From: Pandoraea pneumonica
GTDB taxonomy: Bacteria; Pseudomonadota; Gammaproteobacteria; Burkholderiales; Burkholderiaceae
Length of the DNA: 64,000 nt
Assembly (NCBI RefSeq): GCF_902459645.1
Contig: NZ_CABPSK010000002.1
Coordinates: forward strand, 558,001 to 622,000
Reading direction: 5' to 3'
Shown: piece by piece, positions 26,509 to 34,980 of the stretch
Layout of the letters: each line of letters starts with the position of its first letter
Position numbering within the stretch: position 1 is the first letter of the stretch
Program-made: the position numbers and the translations under genes
The notes under the pieces: model-generated
Told to the model about the DNA's origin: nothing
What the model saw: the letters and a program-made list of their open reading frames with translations, nothing else
Databases searched by the model: none

Positions 26509-27773
26509 GTCTGACTCCGCGAGCCGAAGAAGAAGGTGGCCATCGGCAGGCGCAGCTCGGCGCGCGTGCCTTGCGGCGTGTTGGGGGTAAGGATGATGTC
26601 ACCGCCGAGACGCTGTGCGCTGGCGAAGGCGAGATATAGGCCCATGCCGTGCCCGCCGTGCGTGCTCATGACGGGCGAGTTGCCCAGCCGCGTGCGTAGC
26701 TCGGCGCTCATGCCGGGGCCCTCGTCGCAGACGGTGAAGCGCAAATCGTCGGGGGCCACGGCCACGTCGAGCGTGACCGACGATGGGCTGAAGTACGCGG
26801 CGTTATCGAGCAGGATGGTCAGAATCTGGCCGACTTGCACGGTGTCTTCGATGCGTGCCGTCAGTTGCGGCGGCACGTGCAATTGAAACAGCACCTGGGG
26901 GTGCCGCAATCGCCATTGCGTCGTGAAGGCCGGCAGCCATTCCGCGAGCGCCTGACGCACCGGGGCGGCCGCGCGCATCTGCACGTGACCGATGGCGCTC
27001 TTGCACAGCGCGATCTGTTGCTCCAGCGTTTGCAAATCGGGTTCGAACGGTTTGAGCGCGGCACTGCCCACGCTTTCGCTGCGTAGCTCACCGACAACGA
27101 CGGCCATGGTCGAGAGCGGCGTGCCGAGTTCATGCGCGACACTCGCCGCTTGTGCGCCGAGCGCGGCCATGCGCTCATCGCGCAGCAGCCGTTGTTCCGC
27201 GCGTGCCAGTTGGGCGTCACGCGCGCGCAGGGCACGCGACATGCGCGACACGAACCACGCGATCACCAGCACGCTCACCACGAAGTTGACCCACATCCCG
27301 GCGAGGTGCAGCCGCAGCAGGTTGCCCGGGTCGGCGAGGTCGAGCGGTACGTATTGGAAGTTCAGGGCACCGTAGGCCACGAGCGAGAGCAAGGCGAGTT
27401 GCGACGCGTTGCGCCACGGCAGCACGGCGGCGGCGATGGCCAAGCCGGGCAGGAACAGCGAGACGAACGGGTTGGTGGCACCGCCCGAGAAGAATAGCAG
27501 CGCGGTGAGCGCGGCCAGATCGACCAGCAATTGCCCCATTAGATCGAGATCGGTGCGCCGCTTGGCGCGCTCCACGCCGCGTCGCGCCCGAATCCAGGTC
27601 AGCACATTGAACAGCACTTCGAGCGCCACGATGGTGAGCATCGGTTCGAGCGGCAGACGCACACCGAGCCAGAGTTGTGCGACACCGATAGTGGCCAACT
27701 GGCCGACGATAGCCAGACAGCGCAGCCAGAAAAGCTGAACGACGTTGGTTCGCTCGATAGGGAAATGAGTCAT
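26505..27773 (-). CDS. regB: Redox sensor histidine kinase RegB/PrrB family
   Basis: Inner-membrane sensor kinase of about 422 residues with six N-terminal hydrophobic helices. The quinone-associated heptapeptide GGxxNPF is present (FSGGATNPFVSLF, residues 97-103). H214 in AHELGTPLSTM is the phosphorylated histidine, and C257 (IALCKSAI) sits at the place of the redox-active cysteine of Rhodobacter RegB. The ATP-binding end has DNAAYFSP, DEGPGMS and GGHGMGLYLA. ATG 27773 is preferred, since upstream residues in the open frame are not membrane-like. It forms an operon with regA. Confidence 0.92.
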   Translation of the reverse strand: MTHFPIERTNVVQLFWLRCLAIVGQLATIGVAQLWLGVRLPLEPMLTIVALEVLFNVLTWIRARRGVERAKRRTDLDLMGQLLVDLAALTALLFFSGGATNPFVSLFLPGLAIAAAVLPWRNASQLALLSLVAYGALNFQYVPLDLADPGNLLRLHLAGMWVNFVVSVLVIAWFVSRMSRALRARDAQLARAEQRLLRDERMAALGAQAASVAHELGTPLSTMAVVVGELRSESVGSAALKPFEPDLQTLEQQIALCKSAIGHVQMRAAAPVRQALAEWLPAFTTQWRLRHPQVLFQLHVPPQLTARIEDTVQVGQILTILLDNAAYFSPSSVTLDVAVAPDDLRFTVCDEGPGMSAELRTRLGNSPVMSTHGGHGMGLYLAFASAQRLGGDIILTPNTPQGTRAELRLPMATFFFGSRSQT

Positions 27774-27992
27774 CCGACAAGTGTACCAAGAGCGGCTCAC
27801 CGGCCGTCCGGCAGGCCTGGGCGCTGCGACACTCTGCCGCACGCCGAAATTCCGCGTATTACATAGGCGTGACGACATCGTCGGCAGGCCGCGACTACAA
27901 TGATTGTCCACGTCCTGTGCGGCACATCGTCGCGCAGCGCCTCATGCGATACAAGGCCGGTGACTTCCGGCCGACAACCAAAAGGAGTTTGC

Positions 27993-28493
27993 ATGAAACA
28001 CAAGATTTGGGTGGCTGCCGCTCTGGCCTTGGCGAGCGCATCGGCCTTTGCGCAGGTCGACGTCTCCGACGCATGGGCGCGCGGCACCGTGCCGGGGCAG
28101 ACCGCCACCGGCGTCTTCATGACGTTGCAATCGCATCAGGCCACCACGCTCGTGGGGGTGAGTACCCCGGCGGCGGCCACGGCCGAAGTGCACGAGATGA
28201 AGCTCGAAGGCACGCTGATGAAGATGCGGGCGCTGCCGAACGGTTTGCCGTTGCCTGCCAATCAGCCGGTGCAGCTCAAGCCGGGCAGCTATCACATCAT
28301 GCTCAACGCCCTGAAGGCGCAACTGAAGAAGGGCGACACCGTGCCGGTCACGCTGCGCTTCGAGAGCGCCGATCACAAGAAGACGGAGCAGCAGGTGCAA
28401 GTTCAGGTGCGCGACCTGACGGCGGCGGCCCCTCCCGCGGGCGGTGCGATGAGCGCCATGCCGGGGATGGCACACGGTTCGCATAGCCAGTAA
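27993..28493 (+). CDS. Periplasmic copper chaperone PCu(A)C
   Basis: Periplasmic Cu(I) carrier, known in other bacteria to deliver copper to the CuA or CuB centre of cytochrome oxidase. The 166-residue precursor has a signal peptide ending ASAFA|QVDV and the copper ligands H67 (VHEMK), M78 (LMKM), H101 and M103 (YHIML), matching the H-M-H-x-M pattern. The end is rich in Met/His (MSAMPGMAHGSHSQ). ATG 27993 has AAGGAG seven bases upstream. It is divergent from regBA, a redox regulator of terminal oxidases in relatives, which fits a respiratory role. Confidence 0.93.
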   Translation: MKHKIWVAAALALASASAFAQVDVSDAWARGTVPGQTATGVFMTLQSHQATTLVGVSTPAAATAEVHEMKLEGTLMKMRALPNGLPLPANQPVQLKPGSYHIMLNALKAQLKKGDTVPVTLRFESADHKKTEQQVQVQVRDLTAAAPPAGGAMSAMPGMAHGSHSQ

Positions 28494-28501
28494 GCCGCGC
28501 C

Positions 28502-28714
28502 ATGGCGAACAAGTCGCTCGGTACCCGGCAGAAGCTGATGTTTCGCGGCGTGGGCGGCGCGGGTGGCGGCAATCGCGCGGGCGGTGGTGTCGGTTCACCG
28601 GCACCGCGTGGCATTCCGCCGGGGCGGCAGCCCGGCTCAGGGCAGATCGGCGGGCGTGCCCTTGAGCGCAACGCCCGCCGCAAGCAGCGCGGCACGAAGA
28701 CAGGCGGGGCATAG
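28502..28714 (+). CDS. Possible small Gly/Arg-rich protein
   Basis: A 70-residue open frame starting nine bases after the copper chaperone stop (MANKSLGTRQKLMFRGVG...). It is rich in glycine and arginine and has no hydrophobic segment. There is no clear ribosome site and its last 78 bases overlap the CWC gene on the other strand. Position supports translational coupling; composition could equally be non-coding. No function can be suggested. Confidence 0.3.
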   Translation: MANKSLGTRQKLMFRGVGGAGGGNRAGGGVGSPAPRGIPPGRQPGSGQIGGRALERNARRKQRGTKTGGA

Positions 28715-28957
28715 GCACGCGCCGACGCCCACTCGTGCCGAGGCCGGTAGGTGCGGCCAGTCGAGGCACCAGCAGGTCACGCCTGCCGCATCAGCCGCCT
28801 CGGCCGCGCCCGCCACCATCCCCTGCGCGCCGCACGACACCTCGCCGCCGCATTGCGGGCAGCGGGTGGCGCTACCGCCCGCAGGCTTCTTCACTTCCCC
28901 ATCCATCGCTGTTCGATCCTCCAATAAGTCAGCCTGGTCAGCCTGCGGTGCCTTCAT
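28637..28957 (-). CDS. Cysteine-rich CWC family protein
   Basis: Small protein of about 106 residues with the ordered motifs CPQCGG, SCGA, CWCLDWPHLP and CLCPACLRAAL that define the cysteine-rich CWC family, found mostly in beta- and gammaproteobacteria. The cysteine pairs suggest a bound metal, probably zinc, but the function is not known. Starts at 28978 (GTG), 28957 (ATG) and 28906 (ATG) are all in frame; I prefer 28957 because a GGCTGGA-like sequence precedes it, with low certainty. Confidence 0.72.
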   Translation of the reverse strand: MKAPQADQADLLEDRTAMDGEVKKPAGGSATRCPQCGGEVSCGAQGMVAGAAEAADAAGVTCWCLDWPHLPASARVGVGACLCPACLRAALLAAGVALKGTPADLP

Positions 28958-29371
28958 TTCCAGCCTGTGAGAAGCCACCCCTGTCGTTCCCGCCGCGCGC
29001 CCTCTTTAACCTTAGCTAAGTTGCACAACTGCAACAGCGGCCGCGCTGTCACCCGTTCGCCACAGAGCGCCCGACGATGGCCGATTAAACGCCCTTGAGA
29101 CGGACATTGGAAGACGATCGGGAAAAATCGGGCGTCAGAGGGCGTCTTCGGTCAAGTGAAAGGGGTGATACGCGGATGACGCCGTAGCCCGGTCACGGGG
29201 CCGAATTGACCGCATTTGCGGTTACTGCCCGAGCCGTGCCGAAGGGTACTGGCGCGCCCGCACCGACGCAAGCGAATTGCCCTTCCAAAACCCGGCAAAG
29301 CCCAGCACGCACGGGCTTCTTGGCTGTACAATGCGCCGTGTTTCTGGTCCACCTGCGAAAACGTTCCCGCC
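28958..29371. other. Intergenic region upstream of argB, no gene seen
   Basis: About 410 bases with no supported coding frame. It contains CTTAGCTAAG (29011-29020), an inverted repeat with arms GTTGCA and TGCAAC spaced by four bases (29020-29035), and TACAAT at 29327-29332, a possible -10 box for argB. The 29020 repeat has the arms in the opposite order from the candidate Zur operators and is not counted as one. Confidence 0.5.
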
Positions 29372-30277
29372 ATGTCCGATCTGCAAATGAATTCCATCGA
29401 CGACATCGCACCCGCTCTCAAAGCCGAGATTTTGGCCGAGGCGATGCCGTACATCCGCAAATATCACGGTAAGACCGTGGTGATCAAATACGGCGGCAAC
29501 GCGATGACCGAGGAGCGCCTGAAACAGGGCTTCGCGCGCGACGTCATTTTGCTCAAGCTCGTGGGGATCAACCCCGTCGTGGTGCACGGCGGCGGCCCGC
29601 AGATCGACCAGGCGCTCAAGAAGATCGGCAAGCAGGGCACCTTCATTCAGGGCATGCGTGTCACGGATGAAGAGACCATGGAAGTGGTCGAATGGGTGCT
29701 CGGCGGCGAAGTCCAGCAGGACATCGTGATGCTGATCAACCAATACGGCGGCCAGGCGGTGGGTCTCACCGGCAAGGACGGCGGTCTGATCAACGCCCGC
29801 AAGATGCTCATGCCGGATCGTGAGAACGCCGGTCAGTTCATCGACATCGGTTTCGTCGGCGAAGTCGACTCGATCAACCCGGCCGTGGTGCGTGCGCTGC
29901 AAGACGACGCTTTCATCCCGGTGATCTCGCCGATCGGCGTGGGCGAAGACGGTCAGGCGTACAACATCAACGCCGACCTCGTGGCGGGCAAGCTCGCCAC
30001 GGTACTCGGCGCCGAAAAGCTGGTGATGATGACCAACATTCCGGGCGTGATGGATCGCGAAGGCAATCTGCTCACCGACCTGTCGGCGCGCGAAATCGAC
30101 GAACTGTTTGCCGATGGCACGATCTCGGGCGGCATGCTGCCGAAGATTTCGTCGGCGCTCGACGCGGCCAAGAGCGGCGTGAAGTCGGTGCACATCGTCG
30201 ATGGCCGTATCGAACACTCGGTGCTGCTCGAAATTCTGACCGAGCAACCGTTCGGCACGATGATTCGCTCGCACTAA
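29372..30277 (+). CDS. argB: N-acetylglutamate kinase
   Basis: Second step of arginine synthesis, phosphorylating N-acetylglutamate. The protein has 301 residues. Family motifs are [10 protein letters not shown] (phosphate loop lysine), [18 protein letters not shown] and [12 protein letters not shown], with [11 protein letters not shown] before the C-terminus. ATG 29372 gives [14 protein letters not shown] 29387 is an alternative. A terminator follows at 30344. In the Burkholderiaceae I remember, argB is next to the HAD hydrolase and slmA genes, which here lie 25 kb further on. Confidence 0.97.
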   Translation: MSDLQMNSIDDIAPALKAEILAEAMPYIRKYHGKTVVIKYGGNAMTEERLKQGFARDVILLKLVGINPVVVHGGGPQIDQALKKIGKQGTFIQGMRVTDEETMEVVEWVLGGEVQQDIVMLINQYGGQAVGLTGKDGGLINARKMLMPDRENAGQFIDIGFVGEVDSINPAVVRALQDDAFIPVISPIGVGEDGQAYNINADLVAGKLATVLGAEKLVMMTNIPGVMDREGNLLTDLSAREIDELFADGTISGGMLPKISSALDAAKSGVKSVHIVDGRIEHSVLLEILTEQPFGTMIRSH

Positions 30278-30343
30278 GCGGGCGACGTCATGCGGGTGAC
30301 GGCACAATCTTCCGATTCGCTCGACACCCTGCAAGTATTACTG

Positions 30344-30371
30344 GCGGACCCTGCGGGGTCCGCTTTGCTTT
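30344..30371 (+). terminator. Rho-independent terminator of argB
   Basis: Arms GCGGACCC (30344-30351) and GGGTCCGC (30356-30363) with a four-base loop, then TTTGCTTTT. Confidence 0.85.
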
Positions 30372-30392
30372 TGATCGTGTGAATTCACCACC

Positions 30393-31091
30393 ATGCCCAC
30401 GCCCGCCTTCTTTTCCTGGAGCGGTGGCAAGGACTCGTGCCTTGCCCTGCATCACGAGCTGTCCTGCGATGCGTCCGGTGCACCGCATTTCGACGTACGC
30501 CGTTTGCTCGCGATGTTCGACGAGACGGGCGACAGTTCGCGCTCGCACGGCTTGCCGCGCGAGTTGATGCAGGCGCAGGCCGATGCGCTGGGCATCGCCC
30601 TCGACATCGGGCAAGCGGGCTGGAAGGGTTACGAAGCCGAATTCGTTGCGCGTTTGCAAGCGATGCGGGCAGAAGGCATCACGCACGGTTTATTCGGTGA
30701 CATCGATTTGCAGCCGCATCGCGATTGGGAAGAGAAAGTCTGCGCAGCGGCGGGCATGACGGCGGTACTGCCGTTGTGGCAGCGCGAGCGTCTGGTACTC
30801 GCTAACGAATTCATTTCGCTGGGATACCGCGCGGTGATCGTGTGTGTCGACGGCCGCTATCTCGGGCCGGAATTTGTCGGCCGGGAATACGACGAGGCGT
30901 TGCTGGCCGACTTGCCGTCTAACGTCGATGCGTGCGGCGAAAACGGCGAGTTCCATACGTTTGCCTATGCGGGCCCGCGCTTTGCACAGCCGGTGCCGTG
31001 GCATATCGAACGTGTCGAGACGATCCACGGCCCAGCCGAGTATGGCGGCACGCCGTATCACCGGGCGAGCATCGTCGCGGGCAACGCATAA
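30393..31091 (+). CDS. Diphthine-ammonia-ligase-like (Dph6/COG2102) ATP-binding protein
   Basis: PP-loop ATP pyrophosphatase-fold protein of 232 residues. FFSWSGGKDSCLAL at the N-terminus is the PP-loop; GLFGDIDLQPHRDWEEKVC and DACGENGEFHTFAYAGP are the conserved blocks of the Dph6-like family. Bacteria lack diphthamide, so the substrate is unknown; an amidation-type reaction on a carboxylate is the family expectation. It stands alone after the argB terminator. Confidence 0.85.
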   Translation: MPTPAFFSWSGGKDSCLALHHELSCDASGAPHFDVRRLLAMFDETGDSSRSHGLPRELMQAQADALGIALDIGQAGWKGYEAEFVARLQAMRAEGITHGLFGDIDLQPHRDWEEKVCAAAGMTAVLPLWQRERLVLANEFISLGYRAVIVCVDGRYLGPEFVGREYDEALLADLPSNVDACGENGEFHTFAYAGPRFAQPVPWHIERVETIHGPAEYGGTPYHRASIVAGNA

Positions 31092-31197
31092 GACGGGCGC
31101 GGCGCGACCACGGCGCAATTGCGCAACTAGCACGTTCGGCGACGATAGCCGCCTTCAGCGCGAGGCAACATCATTCGATCTTTTTCGGAGGATCGAT

Positions 31198-32157
31198 ATG
31201 GATACCGCGAACTTCTTTTGGCCGCCCATCTCTGAACGCGCTCCCGGCGTTGGCCCGACGATCGTGCCGATCGCGCCCGGCGTTGCTACGTCGACACTCG
31301 AAAGATCGATTGCCGACAATCTCGACGCCGCTTCAAACCGTTTGATGGACGCTCAGGGCGGTGCGCCGGCGTCGCATTCACATCAGGCGCGCGATACGCG
31401 CGTGGCAAAGCGGGCGCCCGAGGACGGCGCTGACTTCGCCGAACCTTGCCACACCGTCCCTCGCTATCCGATTTCAGGCGGATTTACGCGCCGGGGCCTG
31501 ATGTCGTCTCAGCAGGTCTCGCCGCAAGACCACACGCCGTTCCTGCGCGCGAACGCCCAGAGCGCCGCGTTCGGCGAATTACTGGAAATGCTACGGCCGG
31601 TGAAGGGGTGCCCGAACCGCCGGTATCGTGACAATTCAGAAATCGGAGACGAACTCCAGCAACGCATCGTCTGCCTGAAAATTAACCAACGCACGTCCGT
31701 TGAGGACGTGGTGCGCGCGCATAGAATTCCGTCGCTGCTGGTCGATGGCGAGAGATATTTTCCGGGCTCAGTCGAGGCGACCTTCTACGACATCGGATAT
31801 GACGCCGCACGTCGCGCTGGCATCGATGCTTCGTCGCTCGAGGCAGAAGAAATCGAACATATCGGCAGGCTTACCGTGGAAGACATATTGATGAACCCCT
31901 CGGACCGTCGCGATGGATTTAACGGGTTCTCCCCCTACTTCAAACCGCTGCAATTCCACGCGCATGCCAACGGGCTGCAAGATGCCGCCGACATGCTCGA
32001 TCGGATCACCAGCGACGCATCCTATGGCTATCCGATGACCGGACTCTACCGAGCGGCCAAGCTGTTAGCGGACGACGGGAAGTTACTTGCCAAGCATTTG
32101 CGCAGCTGTGAGCCCAAGACACCCCGGCCGACTTTGGCGTACCACGTCTTGGGATAA
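31198..32157 (+). CDS. Unrecognised 319-residue protein
   Basis: I do not recognise this protein. ATG 31198 is preceded by CGGAGGA at good spacing. Residues 1-100 look disordered (Pro, Ala, Ser, His) with no signal peptide or membrane helix. Residues 120-310 look folded and mostly helical, including RRYRDNSEIGDELQQRIV, a GERYFPGSVEATFYDIGYDAA block and GFNGFSPYFKPLQFHAHANG. The soluble, disordered-then-helical layout and solitary position would fit a secreted effector, but there is no direct evidence. Upstream, TTCA and TTCG are spaced by 16 bases (31154-31177), only loosely like an Hrp-type box. Confidence 0.75.
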   Translation: MDTANFFWPPISERAPGVGPTIVPIAPGVATSTLERSIADNLDAASNRLMDAQGGAPASHSHQARDTRVAKRAPEDGADFAEPCHTVPRYPISGGFTRRGLMSSQQVSPQDHTPFLRANAQSAAFGELLEMLRPVKGCPNRRYRDNSEIGDELQQRIVCLKINQRTSVEDVVRAHRIPSLLVDGERYFPGSVEATFYDIGYDAARRAGIDASSLEAEEIEHIGRLTVEDILMNPSDRRDGFNGFSPYFKPLQFHAHANGLQDAADMLDRITSDASYGYPMTGLYRAAKLLADDGKLLAKHLRSCEPKTPRPTLAYHVLG

Positions 32158-32163
32158 AGCCCC

Positions 32164-33069
32164 TCAAGCACTCGCCGTCAACCGCCGCAGCTCATCGAGC
32201 AGTTTCACCGCAGGGCTCGGCAGAATGCCCTGACGGCGACGAAACGCGGTCAACGTGCGCGTGGCGCGCACCGTCGGAATCGGCAGCGTATCCATCACGC
32301 GCGCTTTGGCTTCTACGTCATACATCGGCTCTGGCATCCACGTGAGAAAGCCACAGCGCGCCACCATGCTCTTGAGCACCGGCACTGAACGCGTTTCCAC
32401 GACGATGTTCGGCAAGCCCAACCCATGCGCTTCGAACACGCCTTGCATATGCGCATACGGTGCCGTGCCACGCGGCGGAATCGCCCAGCGCTCGCCGAGC
32501 GTGTCAGCGAGCGCAATGCGTTTTTTCTGCCGCAGCGGATGATCGCAACCTGCCACCACGAAGCTGTCGTCCTGCCAGTGACAATCGCTGATCGCGACGA
32601 TGTCTTCGGTGTCGGGGGCGACGGTCGATAACGCCAGATCGATCTCGTGGCGCATCAACCCTTGCGCCAGCCGGTCCCAAACCCCTTCGATGATTTCCAC
32701 GCGCAGATTCGGCCACCGTGTCAGTACGCGGTCGATAGCTAGCGGCAGCACGTGACTGGCAATAGCCCCGACCGCGCCGACCTTGATCGTGCCTTTCGAC
32801 AACCCGCGCAGCGCATCGATTTCTTCGCGCGCCAGTTCGGCTTCACGCGCGAGCAGCATCGCGTGCGGCAACAACGCGTGCCCGACGGCGGTGAGTTCCA
32901 TCCCCTTGCTGTGACGCTCGAAAAGCGGCGCGCCCAGATCCGTTTCCAGCCGCTTGATGGTGCGACTCAATGCGGGCTGGGTGAGATGCAACTCCGTTGC
33001 CGCGCGCCCGAGGCTGCCCGTCGCGACGATGGTGGTAAACGCTCTCAGTTGCTGGAGATTGAGGCTCAT
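32164..33069 (-). CDS. LysR-family transcriptional regulator, divergent from the benzoylformate-decarboxylase operon
   Basis: LTTR of 301 residues. The winged HTH covers 1-62 (LQQLRAFTTIVATGSLGRAA ... TQPALSRTIKRLE) and the effector domain 90-300. It is similar to the GbpR/PcaQ-type branch by the EIDLALSTVAPDTEDI-style segment. It is transcribed away from the decarboxylase/aldehyde dehydrogenase/MFS operon with a 198-base gap, the standard layout for an activator of that operon. The inducer is presumably an aromatic keto acid or acid, by context only. Confidence 0.9.
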   Translation of the reverse strand: MSLNLQQLRAFTTIVATGSLGRAATELHLTQPALSRTIKRLETDLGAPLFERHSKGMELTAVGHALLPHAMLLAREAELAREEIDALRGLSKGTIKVGAVGAIASHVLPLAIDRVLTRWPNLRVEIIEGVWDRLAQGLMRHEIDLALSTVAPDTEDIVAISDCHWQDDSFVVAGCDHPLRQKKRIALADTLGERWAIPPRGTAPYAHMQGVFEAHGLGLPNIVVETRSVPVLKSMVARCGFLTWMPEPMYDVEAKARVMDTLPIPTVRATRTLTAFRRRQGILPSPAVKLLDELRRLTASA

Positions 33070-33267
33070 GGGCGTGCGTTCTCAAGGAAAGCCGTCACGG
33101 AAATCCGCTCGGCAAAGTCATGCAAAAGCGTAATGACTTCGGCACACAAAAGCAATTCCAGTGCATATATCGGCTGCCTATACTCGGTCGCATTACCTGA
33201 CACGCGACGATCGCCCGGATCGCGCAGACCGTCGGGGCCAACAAGATCAACGAGACAAGCGCAAGTT

Positions 33268-34896
33268 ATGAACGACAGCCGAGAACTGCGTGTGGGCGAA
33301 GCCGCCAGCACGACCTCCCAACTCACCGTGCGCGAGGTCGTCATCGACCTGATGCGACGCCACGGCATGACCAAAGTGTTTGCCAACCCGGGCTCGACGG
33401 AATTGCCGTTGTTCCGCGATTTCCCGCCTGACTTCGAATACGTGCTGGGCCTGCAAGAAGCGGTCGTCGTCGGTATGGCCGATGGCTATGCGCAAGCGAC
33501 GGGCAACGCGGCATTCATCAACTTGCACTCGGCGGCCGGTGTCGGCAACGCCATGGGCAACATCTTCACGGCGTTCAAGAACCAGACGCCCCTCATCGTG
33601 ACGGCCGGTCAGCAAGCCCGCTCGATCCTGCCGTTCGACCCGTTCCTTGCCTCCGTGCGCGCGACGGAATTGCCGCAACCGTACGTCAAACTCAGTCTCG
33701 AACCGGCGCGTGCCGAAGACGTGCCGCTGGCCCTCGCCCGTGCGTATCACGTCGCGATGCAGGAACCGAAGGGGCCGGTTTTCGTGTCGATCCCGGTGGA
33801 CGATTGGGACCGCCCCGCGCAGCCGGTGCCGCCGCGTCAGGTGAGCACGCGGGTGCAGCCGGATGCGCAGGCACTCGATCAACTCGGGGCGGCGCTCGAC
33901 GCGAGCGAGCGGCCGGTGTTCGTCGTCGGTTCGTCGATCGACCGGGCGGGCGCATTCGACGCCGTGGTCGCGCTGGCCGAGCGTCACAACGCGCGTGTCT
34001 TTACGGCGCCGATGTGCGCTCGCTGCGCATTCCCGGAAGATCACCGCCTGTTCGCGGGTTTCCTGCCGCCGATGCGCGAGAAGATCGTCGGCCTGCTGAG
34101 CGGTCACGATCTGATTCTGGTGATCGGCGCCCCGGCGTTCACGTATCACGTGGAAGGCGCGGGACCGCACGTGCCAGAGGGCGCCGCGCTATTCCAGTTG
34201 ATTGAAGACCCGGGCGTCGCAGCGTGGACGCCGGTCGGTGCATCGGTCGTCGGCAATGTGCGTCTCGGTGTCGAGGCACTGCTCACACGCGCCGCACCGC
34301 GCTTGCGAGCCCTACCCATGTTGCGTGCGGTGCCGCCCGTCGCGACACCGGGCGAAGGCGATGCGCCGATGTCGACCGCCTTCGCGCTGCAAACCTTGGC
34401 GAGCCTGCGCAATGCTGAAGACATCGTCGTCGAAGAAGCCCCGAGCGCGCGCTCCGTGATGCAGCAGTATCTGCCGTTCACGCAGGCCGGTACGTTCTTC
34501 ACGATGAACAGCGGCGGCCTCGGCTACTCGATGCCCGCAGCCGTCGGCGTAGCGATGGCCAGCCCGGGACGCCGTGTCATCGGACTGATCGGCGACGGCT
34601 CCGCGATGTATTCGATTCAGGCGTTGTGGAGCGCCGCGCAATTGCGCTTGCCGATTACGTTCGTGATTCTGAACAACCGCCGCTATGCCGCGTTGCAAGA
34701 CTTTGCACCGTCGTTCGGCTTCGGCCCGCAAGACCCGGTGCAGGGCACCGACTTGCCCGATCTGGATTTCGTACATCTCGCGGCGGGCATGGGCGTGCGC
34801 GGCGAGCGCGTGACGCAGGCGCTTGCGCTGCGCGACGTCTTGTCGCAGGCGATCGCGAGTGGCGAGACCCGACTCGTGGAGATCGAGGTGGCATGA
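33268..34896 (+). CDS. mdlC: Thiamine-diphosphate decarboxylase, benzoylformate decarboxylase-like
   Basis: ThDP-dependent decarboxylase of 542 residues turning an aromatic 2-keto acid into the aldehyde. Active-site positions of Pseudomonas putida benzoylformate decarboxylase (S26, E47, H70) align at a constant offset of 17 to S43 (NPGSTELP), E64 (GLQEAVV) and H87 (NLHSAAG); H294 (FTYHVE) is the likely counterpart of H281. The ThDP motif runs from GDGSAMYS to LNNRRYAAL. ATG 33268 is chosen over the much longer upstream frame, which overlaps the divergent lysR. The following aldehyde dehydrogenase would oxidise the product. The substrate might be a hydroxylated or methoxylated benzoylformate. 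Confidence 0.87.
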   Translation: MNDSRELRVGEAASTTSQLTVREVVIDLMRRHGMTKVFANPGSTELPLFRDFPPDFEYVLGLQEAVVVGMADGYAQATGNAAFINLHSAAGVGNAMGNIFTAFKNQTPLIVTAGQQARSILPFDPFLASVRATELPQPYVKLSLEPARAEDVPLALARAYHVAMQEPKGPVFVSIPVDDWDRPAQPVPPRQVSTRVQPDAQALDQLGAALDASERPVFVVGSSIDRAGAFDAVVALAERHNARVFTAPMCARCAFPEDHRLFAGFLPPMREKIVGLLSGHDLILVIGAPAFTYHVEGAGPHVPEGAALFQLIEDPGVAAWTPVGASVVGNVRLGVEALLTRAAPRLRALPMLRAVPPVATPGEGDAPMSTAFALQTLASLRNAEDIVVEEAPSARSVMQQYLPFTQAGTFFTMNSGGLGYSMPAAVGVAMASPGRRVIGLIGDGSAMYSIQALWSAAQLRLPITFVILNNRRYAALQDFAPSFGFGPQDPVQGTDLPDLDFVHLAAGMGVRGERVTQALALRDVLSQAIASGETRLVEIEVA

Positions 34897-34980
34897 TGCA
34901 CAGCGCGCGCAGGCGCGAGTAGACGCTTGCGCCGTGACGAATCATCGAATTCCGCGAATCGAGAGAACAAGGAGATATTC

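Noticed and set aside
29020-29035. GTTGCA/TGCAAC inverted repeat upstream of argB as a third Zur site
   Set aside because: The arms are in the opposite order and the centre differs from the TGCAAC-TCR-GTTGCA pattern; the neighbouring gene has no link to zinc.
31154-31177. Hrp-type (TTCG-N16-TTCG) box before the 319-residue protein
   Set aside because: The first half is TTCA, no type III secretion gene is in the window, and such matches arise by chance often; kept only as a remark.
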